The notes beneath the pieces are model-generated. The model had not been told where the DNA came from. It saw only the letters and a program-made list of their open reading frames with translations, and made no database searches. Shown here one piece after another: positions 50,659 through 58,706 of a DNA stretch of 64,000 nucleotides (position 1 is the first letter of the stretch; every line of letters starts with the position of its first letter). Both the position numbers and the translations under genes were made by a program. Source of the DNA: a virus; IMG/VR virus record IMGVR_UViG_3300035703_000042, positions 1 through 64,000 of that record. One strand, given 5' to 3'.

Positions 50659-50879
50659 GTTTACACGGTAGATCAGTCATGGTTGGGCCCGACGGCAACG
50701 TCGAAAAAGCTCTGCGCAAATTCAAGAAGAAAATACAGAATTCCAACCTCTTGATTGAATTGCGAGAGCGAGAAACCTACACCAAGCCAACCACTCGTAG
50801 GAAACTCAAAAAAGGTGCTGCCAAAAGTCGTTGGAAAAAATATCTGCGCAGCCAGGAACTTCCTCCCAGGCAGTATTGA
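50655..50879 (+). CDS. rpsU: Ribosomal protein bS21
   Basis: A 74-residue basic protein. [21 protein letters not shown] and [14 protein letters not shown] match the conserved core of bS21 (ALRRFKR..., REFYEKPTTERKRAK), which helps 30S subunits select mRNA start sites. TTG start overlaps clpX (TTGA). Phage-encoded bS21 is known from other large phages; here it directly follows clpX, an arrangement that couples translation and proteolysis genes. Confidence 0.92.
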   Translation: MSLHGRSVMVGPDGNVEKALRKFKKKIQNSNLLIELRERETYTKPTTRRKLKKGAAKSRWKKYLRSQELPPRQY

Positions 50880-50880
50880 T

Positions 50881-51879
50881 GTGCGGTCTTGCTTTTTTGT
50901 CGAAGAACAAAAACTAGTCTATTCAGCCAATCATCACGGATGTTCTGATCTCAATGACATTGATGCTACCCGTGAAAAAATACAACACGATCTCAAAAAC
51001 GGTGGCAATCTAACGTCACCAATCACTGAATTAGTTGTGACTTTTGCCAGCGAAGGACATGGTGCCCATGAAGCACGCTGCCTGGCTCGAGCCTTGAAAT
51101 CTCTTTTGCTACTGCAGAAGCTGGGTTTTGTGTTTTCTGCCATTGTGGATGATCTATACGACTATCCTTATCGTTGTGTGCCAACGGTCATGACTGACCA
51201 TTGTGAATGGTTTTCTCGATTCCAAAAAGTAGAAAACAATATCCGAGACTTGGAATTAGATCGAAAGTTCCTTTGCCTAAATCGAAGACCCAGCGCGATA
51301 CGAGAGAGATTGGTGTTTTTCTTGGAAAAATCATTGTCTGTATCCAGCGCTCGCATCAGCCTGGGAACACAATCCAATCATTATCAAGGGCCGCGCACAT
51401 GGGTAGATGGTGCTCGCTGGATTGATGGTTTAGCCGATCAAGATCGATCACACGATTTATCTGATATTAGATTCCAGTCTTGTCTGATCAATGTAGTGTC
51501 TGAAAGCAGCGATCAATCCGACAACACGGTTTGGTCATCCAAGTTCATTACCGAAAAGACCTGGAAGGCCTACGGCATGTATCAAATCCCAATTTGGATG
51601 GCGGTGCCGGGTCTGGTATCCTGTGTTAGATCCATGGGATTCGACATGTTTGATGACATCTGCGAACATCACGATTACGATACAATCCAAGACGAACATC
51701 AAAGACAGGATCGTTTGATCGAAATAGTCGCCCGCATCGATGAAATCTACAGCATCTCTGATCTCGGTCAGTTACGACAGGAAATCTGGCCACGTCTTGA
51801 ACAAAATCGACGACTATTAGAAAAAATAACAGCGACCTCAGGCCGGTTGTGGTCGCAGGCACTGAGAGAAATCTGGTAA
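50881..51879 (+). CDS. Glycosyltransferase-like protein (SE..TEK family)
   Basis: GTG 50881 begins 2 nt after the bS21 stop. 332 residues. LCLNRRPSAIRERLVFFLE and the C-terminal SESSDQSDN ... SKFITEKTWKAYGMYQIPIW correspond to blocks in the genes at 194 and 54817. As in fucosyltransferase-like proteins, the Lys after Thr-Glu is expected near the donor. Placed between bS21 and an SGNH-like gene; acceptor unknown. Confidence 0.55.
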   Translation: MRSCFFVEEQKLVYSANHHGCSDLNDIDATREKIQHDLKNGGNLTSPITELVVTFASEGHGAHEARCLARALKSLLLLQKLGFVFSAIVDDLYDYPYRCVPTVMTDHCEWFSRFQKVENNIRDLELDRKFLCLNRRPSAIRERLVFFLEKSLSVSSARISLGTQSNHYQGPRTWVDGARWIDGLADQDRSHDLSDIRFQSCLINVVSESSDQSDNTVWSSKFITEKTWKAYGMYQIPIWMAVPGLVSCVRSMGFDMFDDICEHHDYDTIQDEHQRQDRLIEIVARIDEIYSISDLGQLRQEIWPRLEQNRRLLEKITATSGRLWSQALREIW

Positions 51880-52569
51880 ATGAAACGTTTTTTCACGTTT
51901 GGTGATAGCTGGAGCTATGGTGCAGAACTACAGCGACATGAAAAAACTTTTGGTGAATTGATAAGTCAGCAACTAGGCATACGCTGGCATGACTTTTCAG
52001 TGGCCAGTACGTCAATACCTCATTTGATCCTGCAGCTCAACCGTGCCAAAGAATATTGCGATATCAGAGATCATGACTGGCAGTTATCGGGAACCACTGC
52101 TCTGTTTTTCTTGACCAGTCCACATCGAGATCTTGTATGGCGAGATGGTCGAGACAAAGAGCTGCACACGGTGCCGGTGTATCTCAATCCTTCCCACGAG
52201 TCAGACATAGATATACGCTGGTACACCGAATGGCACACGCCCGAGCTGGCCACTTATCGGGTGAACACCACTCTCATGGCCTTGCACCATCTCTGCAGGT
52301 ATCATGGCATCGATGATCGATATGTCTGGGGGTGGGATCGCGTAGAACTCTGTCCCGAAGTGGACCGCGGAAGATTCTGGGATTTTGGTGCCAGCACAAT
52401 ATTAGATCTGTTTGACGACATCGATCATCGAGGGTCAATAACCACGTATTCTAACACACATCCCAATCGGTATGTGTGGCCCAACAGCGGGCATCCCAAT
52501 CAGCAAGGACATCAGCGCATAGCAACTGCGCTGACACCTTGGTTAGAACCTACTTTTCGACCTGTTTGA
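51880..52569 (+). CDS. SGNH/GDSL-hydrolase-like protein 3
   Basis: A 229-residue protein beginning right after the upstream stop. FFTFGDSWSYG is block I with the catalytic Ser; VASTSIPHLI is a Gly/Asn-poor block; NSGHPNQQGHQRIA near the end gives the Asn/His block V (HPNxxGH), as seen in SGNH enzymes that act on acetylated sugars. Closest in style to the genes at 16500 and 17730. Likely an esterase on glycans, but its substrate is unknown. Confidence 0.6.
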   Translation: MKRFFTFGDSWSYGAELQRHEKTFGELISQQLGIRWHDFSVASTSIPHLILQLNRAKEYCDIRDHDWQLSGTTALFFLTSPHRDLVWRDGRDKELHTVPVYLNPSHESDIDIRWYTEWHTPELATYRVNTTLMALHHLCRYHGIDDRYVWGWDRVELCPEVDRGRFWDFGASTILDLFDDIDHRGSITTYSNTHPNRYVWPNSGHPNQQGHQRIATALTPWLEPTFRPV

Positions 52570-52696
52570 CGTTGTCGTTGTGCTTGAACTCACCGCCACC
52601 ACCGGCAGTGCCCGAAGACTTCTTTTTCTTCATCACAAAAGCGATTACTACTACAATGGCCACGATGGCCACGATGATTCCTGTATCAAGTTCCAT
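52550..52696 (-). CDS. Small membrane protein, 48 aa
   Basis: Starts at 52696 with a strong TAGGAGG site. One membrane helix (GIIVAIVAIVVVIAFVM), then KKKK and a Gly-rich, charged tail. The 3' end overlaps the convergent SGNH gene by 20 nt. The layout (N-terminal helix, short soluble tail) resembles the dockerin-type protein at 62307, but without Ca-binding loops. Confidence 0.72.
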   Translation of the reverse strand: MELDTGIIVAIVAIVVVIAFVMKKKKSSGTAGGGGEFKHNDNVKQVEK

Positions 52697-52747
52697 GATT
52701 TTACCTCCTAAAGAGCACAAGTATTTACTCGGATACTGCACAAGCAG

Positions 52748-52776
52748 TTGACACAGCACGAGTTTTCATGTATAAA
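52748..52776 (+). promoter_or_regulatory. Sigma70-type promoter of hsp20
   Basis: TTGACA (52748-52753), exact 17-nt spacer, TATAAA (52771-52776). The same bases read TATAAATA (52771-52778), an exact T4 late promoter match, so two polymerase forms may use it. Start expected near 52783. Confidence 0.82.
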
Positions 52777-52782
52777 TACACT

Positions 52783-52842
52783 TGTAGCGCCGATGTTTGG
52801 GCTACACAAGTCATTCTTGCTTAACGAAAGGAGAATACAATG
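52783..52842 (+). promoter_or_regulatory. ROSE-like RNA thermometer in the hsp20 leader
   Basis: The roughly 57-nt leader folds into two hairpins. Hairpin I: TGTAGC (52783-52788) with GCTACA (52801-52806). Hairpin II: ATTCTT-G-CTT (52813-52822) pairs with AAAGGAGAAT (52827-52836), hiding the ribosome site AGGAG; the G at 52819 is bulged and one U-G pair lies next to it. This UUGCU-type strand with a bulged G opposite the Shine-Dalgarno sequence is the core of ROSE thermometers that control small heat-shock genes in proteobacteria. Confidence 0.75.
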
Positions 52843-53280
52843 ACTAAAATCACTAGTTTTGACCTCGCACCTTTTTACCGCAACACAGTGGGTGTCGATC
52901 GCTTGTTTGATCGCATCACACAGCAGTTTGAATCTGCTGCCGCTGTAGGTAACTACCCTCCCTTTGACACTGTCAAAATCGCCGAAGACAGCTATGAGAT
53001 CCGCATCGCTGCCGCTGGATTCCGGCAAGACGAGATTGATGTAGAACTCAATGACAGTGTACTCACAGTCAAAGGAAGCCACCGCGACCAGCCACGCCAG
53101 GAAGTAGAATATCTACATCATGGTATCAGCAGTCGCGACTGGGTCCGTCAGTGGACTCTGGGAGAATACGTGGAAGTCAAAGGTGCTATCATGAAGGACG
53201 GCATCCTTACCATCCGTTTGGAGCGTATAGTGCCCGAGACCATGAAGCCTCGACGCATTGAGATCGAGTATCAGGTGTAA
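52840..53280 (+). CDS. hsp20: Small heat-shock protein Hsp20
   Basis: A 146-residue sHSP of the IbpA type with an alpha-crystallin domain: PPFDTVKIAEDSYEIRIAAAGF, LTVKGSHRD, ISSRDWVRQWTLGEYVEV and DGILTIRLERIVP. The (I/V)x(I/V) tail motif is seen near the C-terminus (RRIEIEYQV). These chaperones bind unfolding proteins in an ATP-independent way. ATG 52840 with AAGGAG sequestered in the leader. Strong own promoter. Confidence 0.95.
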   Translation: MTKITSFDLAPFYRNTVGVDRLFDRITQQFESAAAVGNYPPFDTVKIAEDSYEIRIAAAGFRQDEIDVELNDSVLTVKGSHRDQPRQEVEYLHHGISSRDWVRQWTLGEYVEVKGAIMKDGILTIRLERIVPETMKPRRIEIEYQV

Positions 53281-53286
53281 ATAACT

Positions 53287-53309
53287 GGGTGGGCCAGTCC
53301 CACCCTTTT
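53287..53309 (+). terminator. Intrinsic terminator between hsp20 and clpS
   Basis: GGGTGGG (53287-53293) pairs with CCCACCC (53299-53305), loop CCAGT, then TTTT. A competing hairpin, ACTGG (53284-53288) with CCAGT (53294-53298), overlaps it and could act as an anti-terminator fold. Confidence 0.7.
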
Positions 53310-53334
53310 GATAACAATCACAACAAGGATCACG

Positions 53335-53643
53335 ATGTCTAATCCCGAGACCAAAACACACATCAGCCCCATGACCGATCTCGCAGAACCTCCCATGTTC
53401 CGTGTGATCTATGTCAACGACAATCAGACCAGCATGGAATTCGTGATCGAGAGCCTCATCGATCATTTCCAGTACACACCGGTCACGGCTGAGAAAATCA
53501 CCATAGACATCCACGAGCAAGGAGCCGCTGTGGTAGCTGTGCTACCCTATGAAGTGGCCGAGCAAAAAGGCATAGAAGTCACTGTGTCAGCTCGTGCTGC
53601 TGGATATCCCCTGCAGATCAAACTCGAACCCGATAACGGTTAA
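53335..53643 (+). CDS. clpS: ClpS adaptor
   Basis: ATG 53335 is chosen for its AAGGA site. 102 residues: FRVIYVNDNQTSMEFVIESL and IDIHEQGAAVVAVLPYEVAE match the ClpS core (N-D-(D/N)-x-T-x-M-x-F-V and H-x2-G). ClpS binds N-degron substrates and hands them to ClpA, or in other bacteria to other Clp unfoldases. A phage ClpS may divert N-end-rule substrates. It lies after hsp20 and 2.7 kb from clpX. Its end overlaps the convergent gene by 4 nt. Confidence 0.9.
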   Translation: MSNPETKTHISPMTDLAEPPMFRVIYVNDNQTSMEFVIESLIDHFQYTPVTAEKITIDIHEQGAAVVAVLPYEVAEQKGIEVTVSARAAGYPLQIKLEPDNG

Positions 53644-54431
53644 ACCGGAACTTCGATCCGTAAGGGATGGTAAACTATCTTGCGGAAGTCGCTGTCTCCG
53701 CGTCCTCTGCAGTTGTTGACAAATCTGATACCACCGGCCAAGCGATCCACAGCACTGTGATAGTGCCCAAAGCACCAGTGGCTGATCTTGGCTTCGGTAT
53801 CTACCTGCAAAACTTGTTCCATGTAGGAATTGCCCATGCAGTTGATCCTGTATGTACCATCGAGATCTAGATCATGATTGATCAAGTTTATGGTTGGCAC
53901 AGTGTGTGTGACGATCACGATTCGTCGAACATCTTGATGTGTTTGCAGTCGTTGAACCGAGTTCTTGAGATACATAGCATCGGCCACGGCCATGTCTTCG
54001 ATGGTGTCTAGAGTCGATGGCTGGCAACCTACTTTTTGTTGGTACCATGCTCGAGTCTGATCGTAGTCTATGCTGCCATCGAGATTCCAGCTCCACCAGC
54101 CATTGGTAGATAAAATGGCCACACCTTCTACCACCACGGCATTGTCCTGTAGATACAAAACATTTTCTATGTTTCGCAATCTACGTTTGATTTCTCGATA
54201 TCGACCGGGGATGTCATCAATGGCGTCGCGATACTCGTCGTTGCCGTCGATGTAGAACACACCTCGATAGCATTGGCCGAGATGCTGTAGAGTGGTCACA
54301 AGAGAGTCGAGATCTCGAGACACGTCCCCGGCCACTATGCAAAATTGGCTGGTCGGTTGTCCTCTCCAGTCAAACTTGTTGTCCCAGGATTCAATGTGTA
54401 GATCTGAAATAAGGTCGAATGCAAATGTCAT
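53640..54431 (-). CDS. Calcineurin-like metallophosphoesterase
   Basis: A 263-residue enzyme with the metal-binding series of the superfamily: LISDLHIES (D-x-H), IVAGDVS (GD), YIDGNDEYRD (GN), VTHTVPT (H) and FGHYHSA (GHxH). Such enzymes hydrolyse phosphodiesters in nucleotides, RNA or lipid A precursors. Convergent with clpS; target unknown. Confidence 0.85.
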   Translation of the reverse strand: MTFAFDLISDLHIESWDNKFDWRGQPTSQFCIVAGDVSRDLDSLVTTLQHLGQCYRGVFYIDGNDEYRDAIDDIPGRYREIKRRLRNIENVLYLQDNAVVVEGVAILSTNGWWSWNLDGSIDYDQTRAWYQQKVGCQPSTLDTIEDMAVADAMYLKNSVQRLQTHQDVRRIVIVTHTVPTINLINHDLDLDGTYRINCMGNSYMEQVLQVDTEAKISHWCFGHYHSAVDRLAGGIRFVNNCRGRGDSDFRKIVYHPLRIEVPV

Positions 54432-54455
54432 GATACATATTTAAAAGGAAATGCC

Positions 54456-54830
54456 ATGAAGATTATTTTTGCTACGCACGATGAAGCGGATCAACTCGCT
54501 GAAAAATACACCATACTAGAGCTGGATACGCTGAGATTCCAGGACGGAATGCCTCGCACGGCCTGGTGCTTGGTGGCCATGGATGATGTCACACTGCAAG
54601 ACATGCCAGTGATACAACAATTCCGTGACCTGCACAATCGCATGATGTCAAACTACAAAAAGCGTAACTGGAAGTATTGCCAGGATGCTCTCGAGCATCT
54701 GCAGGGACGATGGAAAGGTGAGCTAGATTCTTTCTATCAGGACATGGCCAATCGTGTAGCTGGATATCAAGAACACGAGCCCGACTCGGACTGGGATCCT
54801 GTGATTGACCGAGAGATCAAAAATCCTTGA
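54456..54830 (+). CDS. Hypothetical protein, 124 aa
   Basis: ATG 54456 with AAAAGGAAA ribosome site. 124 residues, acidic and helical: IIFATHDEADQLAEKYTILELD at the start, RDLHNRMMSNYKKRNW in the middle. No motif recognised. Its last 14 nt overlap the convergent gene at 54817. Confidence 0.72.
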   Translation: MKIIFATHDEADQLAEKYTILELDTLRFQDGMPRTAWCLVAMDDVTLQDMPVIQQFRDLHNRMMSNYKKRNWKYCQDALEHLQGRWKGELDSFYQDMANRVAGYQEHEPDSDWDPVIDREIKNP

Positions 54831-56046
54831 CCCAGGGGTAACGTTGCTGTATCTGACTAAATCTGTGAGGATCAGTTTTTTCTAAGTAATCACAAAATTT
54901 AAATATCCATCCGGAGTAGTGATCAGACATTTGTATTTTTTGTGAATGAAAATAATCAGCTAGGTAAAAAACATTTCCCCCTGGCATCGAGAGGTGCTTG
55001 TCTTTTTGTATTTCTTGTGCTGCTTGCATGTTTGAATGCAGTTCTTTCAGCAAACGATCTTCAAACTCTTGGCTGAAAAAATGACGATGATTGTGATTTA
55101 TCACCGATTGGCATTTTTCGATTAATCTTTCAAATTCGCTGTCGCTCAACGAGCATATTTTTTCTATTTCTCTGACTATCATCGAAAGACGTCGCTGGTG
55201 GTCAATTTCAAAATCGTAGTCTTCGTTCCACACCTGGGAAAAGGTTTGGAACCCATAATTTTTTAAATATTCAAGGGAACCTGTGCCAGCTACAACAAAA
55301 AAAGGTTGGCGCATCACCATTGGTTTAAAAACCTTTTCTGTCAGGTGTATTTTATCGCAGTCAAACAAGGTTTCGGCCACGATCTGTATGCTGCCGAGGT
55401 TGACGTCTTGGGCAATGATTTTAGCACTATAGGTGCTGTCTACGTCGGAAAAATCACGATTCCAGTTGTAATATACCTGCTCTTTTAATTTGAAAAGCTG
55501 TTGCACTAATTGACTTCGGTATTGACGTGTTCCGGTATGATCCCGGGAATACAGCATGAATCGTCTTTCTGGATGCCGTGTGGCGTGAATATCAGCGTGC
55601 CATTTCCAGTGACGGAACCAGTCTCGGGCAATCAGTCCATGCCAAAAATAGTAGCAGTCTACAAATCCTTGATCTTTGATTAATTGTATATCTGTGCTGT
55701 TGATTTCGCTGTGACAGAAAATGGGCCAAGTAGTTCCGTGGGCAATCACACATAACATCTGTTCAGGACTTACATGGTCCCACATGCTGTGTTTTTTTGA
55801 TCCTGTGTACCAATTTTTATAAGTAATCAGCGCATCGGCAAAAAAAGGTTCTTGGTCGTGCATTATCGTAATGTCTCCGCAGAGATACTCGACACGATTT
55901 TCGTGATATCTTTTTTCGTCGTAGTACGGCATGAGATCGCACAGATTTTTAGATCCGTGAGTTTGGAAGGTCCAGATCATGCCACGGGTTTTGTCCCATC
56001 CATAGTGGGAATCAAAAAAGCTGTAAAAATTATCAACGGAGAACAT
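54817..56046 (-). CDS. Glycosyltransferase-like protein (SE..TEK family)
   Basis: A 409-residue protein, the longest of three paralogues. GSIQIVAETLFDCDKIHLTEKVFKP (about residues 220-245) and MRQPFFVVAG form the best-conserved block. The gene is AT-rich compared with its neighbours. The start (ATG, 56046) is back-to-back with the start of the next gene on the plus strand and has no ribosome site upstream; an internal ATG at residue 23 is an alternative. Confidence 0.6.
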   Translation of the reverse strand: MFSVDNFYSFFDSHYGWDKTRGMIWTFQTHGSKNLCDLMPYYDEKRYHENRVEYLCGDITIMHDQEPFFADALITYKNWYTGSKKHSMWDHVSPEQMLCVIAHGTTWPIFCHSEINSTDIQLIKDQGFVDCYYFWHGLIARDWFRHWKWHADIHATRHPERRFMLYSRDHTGTRQYRSQLVQQLFKLKEQVYYNWNRDFSDVDSTYSAKIIAQDVNLGSIQIVAETLFDCDKIHLTEKVFKPMVMRQPFFVVAGTGSLEYLKNYGFQTFSQVWNEDYDFEIDHQRRLSMIVREIEKICSLSDSEFERLIEKCQSVINHNHRHFFSQEFEDRLLKELHSNMQAAQEIQKDKHLSMPGGNVFYLADYFHSQKIQMSDHYSGWIFKFCDYLEKTDPHRFSQIQQRYPWVKDF

Positions 56047-56048
56047 GA

Positions 56049-57290
56049 ATGAATATAGGATTTATTGGATTGGGCAAACTGGGCCTCGACTGTGCCGAAG
56101 TGTTTGCAGAGAAGCACACTGTGCGCGGCTACGATATTTACCCACGGGCCAGTGACTCGGTCAAAGTCTGCTCGATCGAAGAGACTGTGAACGAAAGTGA
56201 GTGGATCTTTATCGCTGTGCCTACCCCACACGAAGAAGGCTACGATGGATCGGTGCCCAGCAGTCACATGACACCCAAGGATTTTGGTCACGATGCAGTG
56301 AAACAGAGCCTGGAGGCAGTGAACGCACATGCTCGCTCGCCCAAGAAAATCGTGTTGATTTCCACAGTGTTGCCAGGAACCACACGCCGGCATTTTATCC
56401 CTTTGCTGGACAAACAGCACCAGTTCCTTTACAATCCCTATCTCATCGCCATGGGATCGGTGAAGTGGGACATGGTCAACCCCGAGATGGTCATGATCGG
56501 CACTGAGGACGGCAATCCCAATGCTCTCGCAGGCGAGCTGATTGATCTCTACAAAACCATCATGAAAAATGATCCCAGATATGAGATTGGCACCTGGGAC
56601 GAGTGCGAAGCCATCAAGATTTTCTACAACACATTCATTTCCGCCAAAGTGGGTCTGGTCAACATGATCCAGGATTTTGCCATGCGCATCGGCAACATCA
56701 ACGTGGATGTGGTCACCAACGCCCTGGCCAAGTCGACCATGCGCATCATGGGGCCCAAGTACATGACCGCGGGCATGGGTGATGCTGGTGCTTGCCATCC
56801 CCGAGACAACATCGCCCTGCGTTGGTTGGCCGAAGAATATGACATCGGCTACGATCTCTTTGACACAGTGATGCATGCTCGTGAAATCCAGGCCAAAAAT
56901 CTAGCCCTGTTCCTGGTCAAGCACGCCCAAGAGCGTGGTCTGCCGGTGGTCATCCACGGCAAAGCCTACAAGCCCGATGTGCCTTACTGTATCGGATCTT
57001 ACTCCACCCTGGTAGGCCACTATGTCAAAGAAGCCGGATTGCCAGTGGTCTATGTCGATCCCTTGGCCGATGACAGTGCCGAAGTGGTCGAAACATTTGA
57101 TCAACCTGCAGTGTTCCTGTGGGCGCACAACCGCAAGATCACCTACGAATACACCGGTGAGCAAGCAGACACACAACCTTACTGTGCATTCAAACCTGGC
57201 TCTGTCATCGTTGATCCCTGGCGTAAACTGGAATCGCACGACGGAATCGAGGTCATACATTATGGCAACACCCGGATTCAGGCAGTATAG
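56049..57290 (+). CDS. UDP-glucose/GDP-mannose dehydrogenase family
   Basis: A 413-residue NAD-dependent sugar-nucleotide dehydrogenase (6-OH to carboxylate). N-terminal Rossmann GFIGLGKLG (4-12), AVPTP, catalytic Lys/Asn in EAIKIFYNTF (K190, N194) and the catalytic Cys in GDAGACHPRD (C249). C-terminal GKAYKPDVPYC completes the site. It supplies a uronic acid for glycan synthesis. ATG 56049 has GGAG. The next gene starts inside it (29-nt overlap). Confidence 0.9.
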   Translation: MNIGFIGLGKLGLDCAEVFAEKHTVRGYDIYPRASDSVKVCSIEETVNESEWIFIAVPTPHEEGYDGSVPSSHMTPKDFGHDAVKQSLEAVNAHARSPKKIVLISTVLPGTTRRHFIPLLDKQHQFLYNPYLIAMGSVKWDMVNPEMVMIGTEDGNPNALAGELIDLYKTIMKNDPRYEIGTWDECEAIKIFYNTFISAKVGLVNMIQDFAMRIGNINVDVVTNALAKSTMRIMGPKYMTAGMGDAGACHPRDNIALRWLAEEYDIGYDLFDTVMHAREIQAKNLALFLVKHAQERGLPVVIHGKAYKPDVPYCIGSYSTLVGHYVKEAGLPVVYVDPLADDSAEVVETFDQPAVFLWAHNRKITYEYTGEQADTQPYCAFKPGSVIVDPWRKLESHDGIEVIHYGNTRIQAV

Positions 57291-57780
57291 TATCGCTCGA
57301 TTCTGGGATGACGAGTTCAAGAGTCTCCCTTATCGATTTGAGCCATTCAACGATCCTATGACCATGGCCCGGTGGCAAACACTGGGCTACATGGGCAACT
57401 ACTGTGGTGCCTTGGCTGACATGAAAGGTCCACAGCCGTCTTGGAATACCAGGTTCGTTGAATACTACACAGCTTTGGGGTGGAAGGATATTGGCACCGC
57501 TTACTATCGCATGGGTGCCAATACTGTGATGCCCGAGCACGTGGACACTTATCGACGCTACATCGAATTGTTTGGGCTCGAAGGTCAGGCATCGTCGATC
57601 CGGCGTGCCTTGATTTTCCTTGAAGATTGGCAGCCTGGGCACTACCTCCATGTCTGCGATCATGGCATAGTAAACTGGCGTGCCGGCGATGTAGTTGAAT
57701 GGACACACGATGCTCCTCATTCAGCTGCCAACATCGGTGCCGTAGATAGATACACTTTACAGATCACAGGACACATTTGA
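57262..57780 (+). CDS. 2-oxoglutarate/Fe(II)-dependent oxygenase-like protein
   Basis: Start at ATG 57262 (172 residues). The pattern H93-x-D95 (PEHVDTY), a distant H153 (DAPHSAANIG) and R163 (DRYTLQITG) fits the Fe(II) triad plus 2OG-binding Arg of cupin-type oxygenases such as aspartyl/asparaginyl beta-hydroxylases. It overlaps the dehydrogenase and the amidinotransferase (TTGA), so the three may modify one substrate. Known in other marine phages. Confidence 0.72.
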   Translation: MATPGFRQYSIARFWDDEFKSLPYRFEPFNDPMTMARWQTLGYMGNYCGALADMKGPQPSWNTRFVEYYTALGWKDIGTAYYRMGANTVMPEHVDTYRRYIELFGLEGQASSIRRALIFLEDWQPGHYLHVCDHGIVNWRAGDVVEWTHDAPHSAANIGAVDRYTLQITGHI

Positions 57781-58706
57781 AGATACACAGCTACAACGAA
57801 TGGAGCCAACTGCGAGAGATCGTGGTAGGTTCAGCTTCGGGCGCTAATTGGCCCTCCAGCGACCCAGTGTTTGCTCTCGAGAGCGAAAAGACCACCTGGA
57901 AAGAAACACCGGTACCTGCGGGCGCTGTGCCCCAGTGGATCATCGATGAAAGCAACGAAGACCTTGAAGATCTCTGCGGTATACTGCGCACCGCCGGGGT
58001 CACTGTGCATCGTCCTCGCGCCAACGATTTCGTAGCCACCGAAGGCATGTACAACTACTGCCCCAGAGATCGATTGTTGATTGCCGGAGATCGCATCATC
58101 AATCCGGCCATGATGTATCCGTGCCGGGATCAGGAAATCGATTATCTAGACTTTGTTACCGAAGGCAACACGGTGGTGTCCATGCCCCGAGGTCACGGCA
58201 TGATCTTGGATGCAGCCAATGTGGCTCGATTGGGCGACACTTGGCTGTTTTTAGAAAGTTCTTCAGGAAACCAGGCCGCTGCCGAATGGCTGGGCCAACA
58301 GCTTGACAATGTCAATGACAATGTCAAAGTCGAGGTATGCAACTTTTATGCCGGTGTACATATCGACAGCACTGTGGTTCCTTTGCGCGAAGGAGTGGTC
58401 ATGCTCAATGCTGCTCGTGTATCGCCAGAAACTGTGCCCAAGTGCCTAAAAAACTGGCACAAGATCTGGATCGAGGACTGTGTGCCTATTTCTTTCCACG
58501 AGTATCCTTATGCCAGCAAATGGATTGGCATGAATACCTTGAGCATAGATAGCCGCACTGTGATCGTGGATCGCAATCAACCTGAAATAATTAAAACATT
58601 AGAGGCGTATAGATTTACTGTGATACCTGCACAGCTCAGGCACAGTCGTACTCTTGGTGGTGGGTTCCACTGCGTGACCTTGGACACGTGGAGACAAGAT
58701 GATTGA
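57777..58706 (+). CDS. Glycine amidinotransferase-like enzyme
   Basis: TTG start overlaps the preceding stop (TTGA). 309 residues of the amidinotransferase fold. D145 (MILDAANV), H195 (GVHIDSTV) and C299 (GGGFHCVTLD) give a catalytic triad with spacings of 50 and 104 residues, matching human GATM (D254, H303, C407). It would move an amidino group from arginine to an amine. Whether the acceptor is glycine, an amino sugar or a tail protein residue is unknown. Confidence 0.85.
   Translation: MKIHSYNEWSQLREIVVGSASGANWPSSDPVFALESEKTTWKETPVPAGAVPQWIIDESNEDLEDLCGILRTAGVTVHRPRANDFVATEGMYNYCPRDRLLIAGDRIINPAMMYPCRDQEIDYLDFVTEGNTVVSMPRGHGMILDAANVARLGDTWLFLESSSGNQAAAEWLGQQLDNVNDNVKVEVCNFYAGVHIDSTVVPLREGVVMLNAARVSPETVPKCLKNWHKIWIEDCVPISFHEYPYASKWIGMNTLSIDSRTVIVDRNQPEIIKTLEAYRFTVIPAQLRHSRTLGGGFHCVTLDTWRQDD

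Noticed and set aside
55977-56876. Long minus-strand open frame (299 codons) opposite the sugar dehydrogenase
   Set aside because: His/Val/Asp-rich antisense of a well-conserved dehydrogenase gene; no homologous motif.
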